Shown: piece by piece, positions 1 to 5,997 of the stretch
How the letters are laid out: every line of letters begins with the position of its first letter
Numbering within the stretch: the stretch's first letter is position 1
Source of the DNA: Bacteroidota bacterium
GTDB lineage: Bacteria; Bacteroidota; Bacteroidia; NORP154
DNA length: 5,997 bases
Assembly: GCA_002401055.1 (NCBI GenBank)
Contig: NVRZ01000215.1
Location: 1-5,997, forward strand
Direction: 5' to 3'
Translations under genes and position numbers: made by a program
Notes under the pieces: model-generated
What the model was told of the DNA's origin: nothing
The model's input: the letters and a program-made list of their open reading frames with translations, nothing else
Databases searched by the model: none

Positions 1-228
1 GAAATCAAAACAAGGTCCCAATACCCAGGAGTTTTCACCATTCAAGTAGGTGGTATCCAAATCAGTTACCCAAGCATTCGTGCCAGAGTAGGCAGCATTG
101 ATAATGGTGTTGTTAGGAGTACCCAGCTCCCAGCTATAACCAACGACTGTGTCTGCTGCGTCAGCAACCCAACCCCCATGTCCATTTTCGAAGTCCTGAA
201 AATACGGGTAGGAATCGATATTAGGTCT
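1..228 (-). other. N-terminal part of a MAM-like / choice-of-anchor-J-like domain
   Basis: Fragment residues 1924-1999, cut by the window edge. Seen: 'FQDFENGHGGW', 'YSWELGTPNNTIINAAYSGT', 'NAWVTDLDTTY', 'NGENSWVLGPCFDF'. The F-x-x-x-F-E-x-G-x-GGW opening, the SWELG-P strand, the SG-x-x-AW-x-T-x-L motif and the S-x-x-x-GPCFD strand fit a jelly-roll (MAM-like) extracellular domain common in Bacteroidota secreted proteins and often called choice-of-anchor J. Such domains usually lie before C-terminal sorting or anchor regions, so the protein probably ends some distance below position 1. The assignment rests on motif memory. Confidence 0.72.
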
Positions 229-3200
229 TATAGTAAGGGTTTTGGTTACCGTATGAAAGCAAGAAAACGAAGTGTTAAGAGTTAGGGATACACTATAACT
301 GAGAATCGAATCATAGTTATGCGCCGGGTTTGTAAGGGTTTGACCAAGCGTATCGCCATCTCCGAAGTTCCAAACGAATGTTACAGAATCTGTTAATGAA
401 TCAGAAATGGAAATATTGTTGAAATGGACGGAGTCTAATCCAAAACATTCGTCGGTCCATGTAAAATTAGCCGTAGGATTTGTACCCAGGTTAATCGTTT
501 GACTGCTCAACGTCCCTATGCAACCTTCATTTGTAGTTACTTCAAGATCAATGGATTTAAGTCCTTCGCCATTGTACAAGTGTTTCGGGTTCTCTAGTGT
601 CGATGTATTCGCCAATCCTGAAAATGGATCTCCAAAATCCCACGACCAACTCACAACTGAATCCACAGACGAAGGATCCAACGTAGAATTATCGAAGAAT
701 TGAATAGAATCGGCTATACAGTTACTGCTAATAGTAAATGAAGGGGTAGGGTTTGAATTGATCATTGAGTAAGCAGAGTCGCTGTTTACACAACCATAAA
801 TGTCGGTGTAGGTGTAGATAACGGTATCTAGGCCCACGCCTGCAACATCGGGGATGTAAATTCCAGAAGAAGAATTGGTGATTCCACCTCCTGCAAAAGT
901 TCCTCCGGCAGGAGAACCTAAGATTTGGGTCGTTGGGTCCGCCTGACAATAGCTCGAGTCCAATCCAACAATGCTGAGAATAGGTAGGGCTATCACATCT
1001 GTAGTTTGTTCAATAAAGTTTGAACAGCCGTTGCCGTCTGTAAAATAAAATGTAACTATTGTGCCATTTCCAACACTGGCACTATCAGGCTCGAATAATG
1101 CCGTTCCATCTGTTGTGTCTATATCAATTATCCCTGGCCCGGAAAATCCGCCTAAGCCAAAGGAAGATCCAACTATACCATTTACAACATCAGATGGCGC
1201 ATCTATACAATAGTCAGGATCTAGACTGCTGATCGCTAAACTTGGAATCGTATCGATTGTAATTGGTATGGTAAATGAGTTTATACATGTATTGCTATCT
1301 GTAAAGGTATAAGTCACTATTCCGGTACCGGTTGGTGAAGCCAATGCATTCAATACAACGCTGTCAGGAGTCGATATAGCTGGGATCACAATTCCTGAAG
1401 ATGAAAAAGTTCCTCCCAACGGCACTCCGATGAGCGTGTCTAGCGGGTCATTATCACAATACTGACTGTCAGCCTGGTAACTTACAAATGTCACAACTGG
1501 AAGCGGGTGTACAATTGTTGTAACCGTGGTGTCAATTACACAGGCACTGATAGGATCAGTGTATGTATAAGTTATTGAATCGGTGCCAAGAAACGCATCA
1601 GGTGGTACAAAGTCGTTGACTGTAATACCCGATCCTGTAAACACTCCTGTAATTGGCGTTCCAAATAGCAGTGCCGTGTCCGCGTCCTCACAGTATTCCG
1701 GGTCAAGCCCAGATATTGTAGCAAGTCCGAGGTTGTAAACCGTTACGAATTCTGAAATAGTAAAGATGGTAATAGAATCTGCGCCTAAATACTGGAACAG
1801 AATAGTGTCGACAACTGCCGTTCCAGGACCGCCTGCAGCTAATGTGGGGTCGTATATGCTGCTGTCCGTTCCAAAAGTAACGATGCCGTTACCGGCAATG
1901 AAGCCTGCACTCGAATAACCGGTAGAAACATTTCCATATAACATGGAGGTTCCTTCATCAACACAATATATGTTTCCTGCATTTAAGCTGTCAATGGACC
2001 CTGTTGCATCAAGAATGGTTATCGAATCAGCAAAGGAGTTAACACATCCATTAATGTCGGTGTAGGTATAAGTTATTTCGAAAGTTCCCAAACCAAAATC
2101 CGCAGGTAAAAACGTTCCAGTGGTGGATATAATCTGTGGGTTTGCGGTATCCGAAAATTCGCCATAAGGTAGCGTTGGGAATGAGCCAACAGCTGGAATA
2201 CCTGGAATGGTTTGAAGTCCATCGGCAACATTGTATAAAGCTGAAGGAGTGAATGCTGGTGTAGGTAGTGGGTGGATGGTTACCGTGTCCACCGTGTCAA
2301 TCATACACAATGAAACCGTATCGATGTAAGTATAGGTAATTGGATTCTGCCCAACCGTCGCATTCGGCGGGATAAAGTCAAACCCGGTAATGCCAGGCCC
2401 TGTGAATATTCCACCAAGAGGAGTCCCAGCCAATCCAAGTACAGAGTCAGCGTCGGTGCAATATCCATTGATCAAATCAAGCCCAATAATTGAGGCAGAA
2501 CCTAGGTTATATATGGTAACTATTTCAGTTATCGTAAATACAGTAAACGCATCACTTCCCAAATACGAGAATACAATTGTATCGTTTACAACAGTTCCAG
2601 GACCACCTCCAGCAACATTTGCATCGTAAACTGCTGAGTCAAGTCCTAAAGTGACAATTCCATTGCCTTTAATAAATCCAGCTCCAGAAACCCCATCTGA
2701 TACGTTACCATACATCACTGATAACACTTCATCAATACAATAAATATTATTTGTGTTAATACTATCAATTGAACCTGTGGCATCCTGGATAATAATATAC
2801 CTGCTCGAGTCATCAATGCAACCATTAATATCCGTATATGAATATGTGATCAGATGATTTCCAACGCCATAATCGGCTGGTAAAAAGACACCAAGGTTGT
2901 TTATGAAGTTTGGAAGTGAATCAGTAAAGTTGCCAAATGGCAGCGTTGGTGGAGAGCCAACTACAGGCACGCCTGTTAATGTTTGATTAGGATCATTAAC
3001 GTTGTACAGGGCTGCAGAAGTAAAGCTAACTACCGGCAGGGGGTTAACCGTTACAGGTAATGAATCTGTATACGAACAACTACTAACCGAATCTACATAC
3101 GCATAGTAAATCTCGGTTATACCAACACCTGCTGTTGCAGGATCAAAAATTGCCGTTCCATCACCATTGTCGGTAACGCCCGATCCAGTAAATGATCCAT

Positions 3201-5997
3201 TCGCATCCTGTGGAATACCAAACAAAGTGTCTAACCCATAATCTATACAGTAAGCTCCATTATTTCCAGTGAAGCTAATTCCAGGTGCAATGTTATATAT
3301 ATAAAGTTCTTCGAGAATGGTGTACACGTTGGAAATGCTGTCTTGATACGAGAAGTAAACAGAATCGACAACATAGTTGCCAACGGTATGGGGTATTTTT
3401 ATCCCATAAAAATATGCTGAGTCAGGATAGTAGGCGGATGTATCCGCGCCTATTATAGCTACTCCTAGCCCCTGAATTAGACCCGCACCACTGACGCCAT
3501 CCAAGCCCGGATTTCCATATAAAATTGAGGACCCTTCATCCACACAGTATATATTACCTGCGTTTATACTGTCAATTGAACCGGTTGCAGTAGCAACGAT
3601 TATCGTCTTTGTTGTATCTGCAGTACAGCCATTTCCATCAGTATATGTGTAAGTAATTGGCCACGAACCTACTCCTGCATTACCTGGATCAAATATACCT
3701 GTTGGATCTGTGATTCCAGTTCCTGAGAAAGTTCCACCAGAAGGAATACCGGTAATTGTTTGTGGCGGATCCAAGACATTGTATTGTGATTGTGCTGTAT
3801 AATTAGGGGTTGGCATCGCATTTACCGTTACTGCTACGGAGACAACACTAACACAGCCTTTACTATCTGTATATGTATAGGTAATGGAATGTATACCTAC
3901 ACCGGCAGTACTCGGATTAAATATGCCCGTTCCGTCAAGGTTGTCTGTTATCCCAGGACCAGTGAATACGCCCCCTGAATCTGTTGGAACTCCAGTTATG
4001 GAAGCAGAGGCATCTTCTAAACAATAATCACTCAACAATCCTAGAATACTCAAACTAATAGAATCTACATACTCAAGGAAAAGAAAATTTGAGAAGGAAC
4101 TGTCGCTTGCTGCGTCAATAACCAGTCTTCTTATAAACGTACTTTTCGTAATTAGTACGCCCATGTTATATTCTATAGTATCAGAAGAAGGGAAGCTGTC
4201 CCAGGTAAGGAAGTCTGTTGAATATTCCCAAAGATAAATATAAGGTGAAGTTCCACCGGACGGTGAAATGCTGTCAAGGAATGGAGGTGGGAAATTATAA
4301 CTACAAATAGAAGCTGCACTTACACCATTAACGGTAATTGTACCTCCATCAAGATTTCCTGGTTCCTCAATAACTACACTTGCAGTTGCTTCGCAACCAT
4401 TGTTATCTGTAACAGTAACATTGTAAAGACCTGCAGATAACGCGGTACCCGTAGAATCAGTTCCTCCTGAAGGAGACCAGAGATACAGATAGGGGCCAGT
4501 ACCTCCTACAGGGGTAACAATTGCCTGACCATCATTTCCCCCATTTATACTCACGTGGATAGTATCTGTAATACTTGCCGTGAAAGAAGGAGCCTCACCA
4601 ATGATCACATTATCTGATACAGTACAACCATTGGCATCTGAAACATTCACGGTATATGTTCCAGCAGACAGTCCGTTTGCTGTATCATTACCATCGCCAC
4701 CACCAGGGTCAGGTACCCAATCAAAAGTATATGGAGGATTTCCGGCTGCGGGTGATACAACGGCTGTGCCATCGCTTCCGCCAAAACATGTTGCATCCGT
4801 GCTGTCAGTTATTGTAGCTGTTGGATACGGATTAACCGTGATTGTTATTTGATTTGACGTATCCTTGTCGGCAGTAAAACAAGTTAATGAGGTAGTCATA
4901 ATTACCCGAACAATATCACCGTCGGCGAGCGTTGTTGTTACATAGGAATTTGCCGTTTGACCAGCAACATTTGAGCCGTTGAGCTGCCATTGAAATGCCG
5001 GTGATGTTCCGCCATTGGTAGAATCAATAACATTGAAGGTTATTGACTGCCCAACACAAATTGAACTTGCAGTGGAACTTATAGAAGTGCTGGGAGTGAG
5101 ATTTGTTGTAACATTTATTGTTATTGCATTCGATGTGTCCGAAACTTTGGTCACGCACTCTAAAGATGAAGTCATTATCAGCCTGACTTGATCACCATCT
5201 AACAAAAGACTAGTAGCGTAGGTTGAAGTAGTTTCTCCTCCATCGTCAACTGAGTTCACTTGCCACTGATATGTAGGCGTTCCCCCTCCTGAAGAGATGC
5301 TAATGCTAAAATTAACCAAATCTCCCGCGCAAATATTATTTACATCCTCAACAATGGTTACACTTGGGGTAACATTTGCCGTAACATTGATAGTAATAGC
5401 AATAGATGTGTCATTAACACCTAATGCACAGGGGTCATTTGAAGTCATTATAGCCCGGACAAGATCTCCATTAATTAAGCTGCCGGTAACATATGTATTC
5501 CCGTTCTCACCCACTAAATCAACATTGTTAAGTTGCCACTGGAAAGACGGAGTTGCTCCTCCACTGGTGGAATCTACAATTGTAAAAGTCACAGTAGCAG
5601 CATCACAAATATTAGAATCGTTCGCTTCAATTGAAATATTCGGAAATATTTGGGCAGGTTCGGTTATTGGAACGCTGTCTGTTACCGTGCACCCATTGGT
5701 GTCAGTTACTATTACGGTATATGTTCCAACTTTTATTCCATCAGCAACAGAATCAGTTTGTGTTCCTGGGTCGTTCCATAAATAAGTATATGGTATTGTG
5801 CCTCCTACTGGAGTTACCGTAGCAGAGCCATCGGCTGAATCAAAGCAAGATGCATTTACAGTATCTGTAAATGAAATAGTGAGTACCGCAGGCTCAGTTA
5901 TGGTAATTGAATCTGTTGTACCGCATCCTAGCGCATCCGAGGTAACAAGCTGATAATCTCCAGCAACTAAGGCAAAAGCGGTATCTGTAGTATCTCC
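1..5997 (-). CDS. Giant multidomain surface adhesin-like protein (SprB / Ig-like / PKD repeats), internal fragment
   Basis: This is one uninterrupted frame of 1999 codons that runs through both window edges, so start, signal peptide and C-terminus are not visible. I translated every codon and found no stop or frameshift. Modules in order (fragment residues): SprB-type repeats 1-119, three Ig-like domains 120-392, SprB-type repeats 393-548, a YLWEYS-type domain 549-646, thirteen ITYTYTD modules 647-1750, PKD domains 1751-1923, and a MAM-like domain from 1924. The protein is rich in Thr, Ser, Asp, Gly and Val. It has only about 11 Lys and 7 Arg, as expected of an acidic secreted protein. Known relatives in Bacteroidota are cell-surface adhesins or gliding-associated filaments exported by type IX secretion; adhesion is inferred from the modules. 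No catalytic motif was seen. The architecture differs from any named protein I can recall, so no gene symbol is given. Confidence 0.95.
229..483 (-). other. PKD domain 2 (85 residues)
   Basis: Fragment residues 1839-1923. Hallmarks: 'ANFTWTDECFGLDSVHFNN', 'VTFVWNFGDGDTL' (W-x-FGDG core), 'TNPAHNYDS' (NP-x-H-x-Y) and 'YSVSLTLNTSFSC'. It is tandem with PKD domain 1 and is followed by a short 'RPNIDSYPYF' linker into the next domain. Confidence 0.9.
484..747 (-). other. PKD domain 1 (88 residues)
   Basis: Fragment residues 1751-1838. It shows the PKD hallmarks: 'IQFFDNST' (strand B), 'VVSWSWDFGD' (the W-x-FGD core), 'ENPKHLYNGEG' (the NP-x-H-x-Y-x-x-x-G turn) and 'SIDLEVTTNEGC'. PKD domains are Ig-fold spacer or binding modules in secreted bacterial proteins, and in Bacteroidota they often sit near the C-terminal end of adhesins and secreted enzymes. 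Confidence 0.9.
748..981 (-). repeat. Alpha-type module 7 (78 residues)
   Basis: Fragment residues 1673-1750. Motifs: 'IVGLDSSYCQADPTTQILG', 'PAGGTFAGGGITN', 'GIYIPDVAGVG', 'VIYTYTDIYGC' and 'INSNP'. It is the last member of the thirteen-module array; the PKD domains begin directly after its linker. Confidence 0.82.
982..1242 (-). repeat. Alpha-type module 6 (87 residues)
   Basis: Fragment residues 1586-1672. Motifs: 'ISSLDPDYCIDAPSDVVNG', 'GGFSGPGIIDID', 'DGTALFEPDSASVGNG', 'VTFYFTDGNGC' and the closing 'ALP'. It is the longest of the alpha-type modules, and its core strand reads TFYFTD in place of TYTYTD. Confidence 0.8.
1243..1494 (-). repeat. Alpha-type module 5 (84 residues)
   Basis: Fragment residues 1502-1585. 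Motifs: 'DSQYCDNDPLDTLIGVPLGG', 'TFSSSGIVIP', 'SPTGTGIVTYTFTDSNTC' and 'IPITIDTIP'. The middle segment ('AISTPDSVVLNA') departs from the usual G-x-x-x-F-x-P-x-x-AG. The paired cysteines (YC and TC) are kept. Confidence 0.8.
1495..1725 (-). repeat. Alpha-type module 4 (77 residues)
   Basis: Fragment residues 1425-1501. Motifs: 'ISGLDPEYCEDAD', 'GVFTGSGITVNDFVPPDAF', 'ITYTYTDPISAC' and the closing linker 'VHPLPV'. It is closest to alpha3 (shared IxGLD...YC-x-DAD, NDFVPP/FDFIPP and HPLP), so it may be the start of a fourth super-repeat that never gained, or has lost, its beta and gamma parts. Confidence 0.82.
1726..2499 (-). repeat. Alpha-beta-gamma super-repeat, copy 3 (774 nt, 258 residues)
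   Basis: Fragment residues 1167-1424. It consists of alpha3 (2499-2257; 'GYCTDAD', 'GGIFTGPGITGFDFIPPNA', 'ITYTYID'), beta3 (2256-2008; 'ALYNVADGLQTIPGIP', 'PTLPYGEF', 'FLPADFGLG', 'ITYTYTDINGC') and gamma3 (2007-1726; 'ATGSIDSLNAGNIYCVDEG', 'LYGNV', 'AGFIAGNGIV', 'AAGGPGT', 'ILFQYLGAD', 'VTVYNLG'). The copy contains no Lys or Arg. It leads directly into four more alpha-type modules that are not followed by beta or gamma partners. Confidence 0.85.
2500..3285 (-). repeat. Alpha-beta-gamma super-repeat, copy 2 (786 nt, 262 residues)
   Basis: Fragment residues 905-1166. It consists of alpha2 (3285-3031; 'AYCIDYG', 'GSFTGSGVTDNGDG', 'AIFDPATAGVG', 'IYYAYVD'), beta2 (3030-2782; 'ALYNVNDPNQTLTGVP', 'PTLPFGNF', 'FLPADYGVG', 'ITYSYTDINGC') and gamma2 (2781-2500; 'ATGSIDSINTNNIYCIDE', 'MYGNVSDGVSGAGFIKGNG', 'AGGGPGT', 'IVFSYLGSD', 'VTIYNLG'). 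Beta2 and gamma2 match the lengths of beta3 and gamma3 exactly (83 and 94 residues). By hand alignment, gamma2 and gamma3 agree at 63 of 94 positions. Confidence 0.85.
3286..4059 (-). repeat. Alpha-beta-gamma super-repeat, copy 1 (774 nt, 258 residues)
   Basis: Fragment residues 647-904. It consists of alpha1 (4059-3805), beta1 (3804-3589) and gamma1 (3588-3286). Alpha1: 'DYCLED', 'GGVFTGPGITDN', 'GIFNPSTAGVG', 'ITYTYTDSKGC'. Beta1: 'QYNVLDPPQTITGIPSGGTF' with 'ITYTYTDGNGC'. Gamma1: 'ATGSIDSINAGNIYCVDEG', 'LYGN', 'GVSGAG', 'VYFSYQD', 'ELYIYNIA'. This is the most divergent copy. Beta1 is 11 residues shorter than beta2 and beta3 and closer to an alpha unit. Gamma1 is 7 residues longer, with an aromatic-rich stretch around 'SAYFYGIKIPH'. 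All three unit types look like variants of one beta-sandwich module. Confidence 0.82.
4060..4353 (-). other. Single 'YLWEYSxD...W' beta domain (98 residues)
   Basis: Fragment residues 549-646. The order is 'GTITVNGVSAASICSYNFPP', 'ISPSGGTSPYIYLWEYSTD', 'FLTWDSF', 'DTIEYNMGVLITKSTFIRRL', then 'DAASDSSFSN'. This matches a Bacteroidota extracellular module I recall with the pattern GG-x-Y-x-Y-x-W-E-x-S-x-D-x-x-x-W ... Y-x-x-x-L-x-x-x-x-x-x-RR. It occurs once in the window, between the SprB-type and ITYTYTD arrays. It holds the only Arg-Arg pair in the fragment. The domain is probably structural, and its exact family name is uncertain. Confidence 0.7.
4354..4587 (-). repeat. SprB-type repeat (unit 4, 78 residues, first Cys lost)
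   Basis: Fragment residues 471-548. It is the same length as unit 3 and carries 'GGNDGQAIVTPVGGTGPYLY', 'LSAGLYNVTVTDNNGC' and 'VVIEEP'. The first-half Cys is missing: the unit reads 'TIHVSINGG' where unit 3 has 'TDATCFGG'. The NGC cysteine is retained, so the usual intra-domain disulfide cannot form here. The frame is intact and the other motifs are conserved, so the unit is divergent and not decayed. Confidence 0.85.
4588..4821 (-). repeat. SprB-type repeat (unit 3, 78 residues)
   Basis: Fragment residues 393-470. It has the canonical sequence of motifs: 'TDSTDATCFGGSDGTAVV', 'AAGNPPYTFDW', a Gly/Asp-rich loop 'PDPGGGDGND', 'GLSAGTYTVNVSDANGC' and 'VIIGEAP'. Of the SprB-type units in the window it is the closest to the family consensus as I recall it, including the CFGGSDG turn, apart from GEAP in place of the usual xEPA ending. 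Confidence 0.88.
4822..5091 (-). repeat. Ig-like domain 3 of 3 (90 residues)
   Basis: Fragment residues 303-392. Key motifs: 'SSICVGQSITFNV', 'GGTSPAFQWQLNG', 'GDIVRVIMTTSLTC' and 'SNQITITVNPYP'. It closes the triplet; its last strand leads straight into a SprB-type repeat ('TATITDSTDATCFGG'). The proline-containing 'NPYP' end resembles the linkers that end the alpha modules further on. Confidence 0.85.
5092..5364 (-). repeat. Ig-like domain 2 of 3 (91 residues)
   Basis: Fragment residues 212-302. Key motifs: 'NNICAGDLVNFSI', 'GGGTPTYQWQVNS', 'GDQVRLIMTSSLEC' and 'SNAITINV'. It follows unit 1 with no linker beyond the short 'NVTP' junction and repeats at about 273 nt. The Arg in GD-x-VR is kept in all three copies, which is notable in a protein with hardly any basic residues. 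Confidence 0.85.
5365..5640 (-). repeat. Ig-like domain 1 of 3 (92 residues)
   Basis: Fragment residues 120-211. Seen in order: 'SNICDAATVTF', 'GGATPSFQWQLNN', 'GDLVRAIMTSNDPC' and 'SIAITINV'. The Cys-x(n)-W-x(n)-Cys spacing and the FQWQ core strand are typical of bacterial Ig-like beta sandwiches found in Bacteroidota adhesins. It shares its length and all motifs with the next two units. The likely role is a structural stalk or ligand-binding module; no specific ligand can be named. Confidence 0.85.
5641..5880 (-). repeat. SprB-type repeat (unit 2, complete, 80 residues)
   Basis: Fragment residues 40-119. It has every hallmark of the SprB-type repeat: 'TDTVNASCFDSADGSATV', then 'PVGGTIPYTYLW', then 'VGTYTVIVTDTNGC', closing with 'VPITEPA'. 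The two cysteines (ASCF and NGC) are present and could form a disulfide. This is the last SprB-type unit before the Ig-like triplet; the same family resumes at 4821, so the Ig-like domains interrupt a SprB array. Confidence 0.88.
5881..5997 (-). repeat. SprB-type repeat, C-terminal part (unit 1, cut by window edge)
   Basis: Fragment residues 1-39. The visible part carries the second half of the SprB-type signature: 'LVAGDYQLVTSDALGCGTTD' followed by 'ITITEP'. It matches the AG-Y-V-VTD-x-GC-x-T-x-S-x-x-I-x-EP pattern of the complete unit that follows. The first half, with the Cys and GG-PY-W motifs, lies beyond position 5997, so more repeats probably exist upstream. SprB-type repeats are short beta-rich extracellular modules typical of gliding and adhesion proteins of Bacteroidota. 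Confidence 0.8.

Noticed and set aside
518..703. Plus-strand open frame of 61 codons
   Set aside because: It is antisense to PKD domain 1, whose W-x-FGD and NP-x-H-x-Y motifs show which strand is coding.
728..949. Minus-strand open frame of 73 codons with Cys, Arg and His-rich product
   Set aside because: It is out of frame with the long frame, overlaps alpha module 7, and has a composition opposite to the rest of the protein, typical of a frame-shifted shadow.
2390..2629. Plus-strand open frame of 79 codons
   Set aside because: It is antisense to alpha3 and gamma2 of the super-repeat array, with no supporting motif.
3790..3978. Plus-strand open frame of 62 codons rich in Tyr, Cys and Ile
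   Set aside because: It is antisense to the TYTYTD-coding strands of alpha1; the apparent pattern comes from reading those repeated codons backwards.
1726..4059. Possible CRISPR array or mobile-element repeats from the regular spacing
   Set aside because: The repeats are 774-786 nt, diverged at the DNA level, in frame and conserved as protein domains. There are no short identical direct repeats with unique spacers and no terminal inverted repeats or transposase.
4580..4852. Plus-strand open frame of 90 codons
   Set aside because: It is the antisense shadow of SprB-type unit 3 and the end of Ig-like domain 3, with no family signature or plausible context.
5297..5785. Plus-strand open frame of 162 codons opposite the Ig-like and SprB-type region
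   Set aside because: It lies antisense to the continuous 1999-codon frame and shows no recognisable domain. Its Val/Thr/Ile-rich composition is what reversed Thr, Asn and Val codons of the real gene produce.
1..5997. Assignment to sprB itself
   Set aside because: SprB-type repeats are present, but the Ig-like triplet, ITYTYTD array, PKD pair and jelly-roll domain make a mosaic shared by many Bacteroidota surface proteins. The diagnostic ends of the gene are not visible.

Overview
The whole window is the interior of one very large gene on the minus strand. Reading the reverse complement with codons at positions 5995-5997, 5992-5994 and so on down to 1-3 gives 1999 consecutive sense codons with no stop. 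Neither the start codon nor the stop codon is inside the window. No intergenic DNA, RNA gene, mobile element, CRISPR array, promoter or terminator is visible. The organism is most likely a member of Bacteroidota (Flavobacteriia/Cytophagia-like, possibly marine). This rests on SprB-type repeats, Bacteroidota-style Ig-like and 'ITYTYTD' repeats, PKD domains, moderate-to-low GC (about 40% by eye) and a very acidic, Lys/Arg-poor secreted protein. No 16S rRNA or housekeeping gene is present to confirm this.

The product is a modular extracellular adhesin-like protein. In protein order (high to low coordinates) the modules are: the tail of one SprB-type repeat and one complete SprB-type repeat (5997-5641); three tandem Ig-like domains of 90-92 residues (5640-4822); two more SprB-type repeats of 78 residues each (4821-4354); a single 'YLWEYSxD...W' beta domain (4353-4060); thirteen related modules recognised by 'ITYTYTD'-like strands (4059-748); two PKD domains (747-229); and the beginning of a MAM-like / 'choice-of-anchor J'-like domain (228-1) that continues beyond the window.

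Within the thirteen-module block, the first nine form three consecutive copies of an alpha-beta-gamma super-repeat of 774, 786 and 774 nt. Four further alpha-type modules follow. The copies keep protein motifs while drifting at silent sites, so this looks like an old, selected duplication and not an assembly artefact.

Proteins of this build are normally exported by Sec and then by the type IX secretion system, and serve as surface adhesins or gliding-associated filaments. The signal peptide and the C-terminal sorting domain that would prove this lie outside the window. I see no novel enzymatic or defence system here. The unusual aspects are the super-repeat architecture and the near absence of basic residues, including a 694-residue stretch without Lys or Arg.
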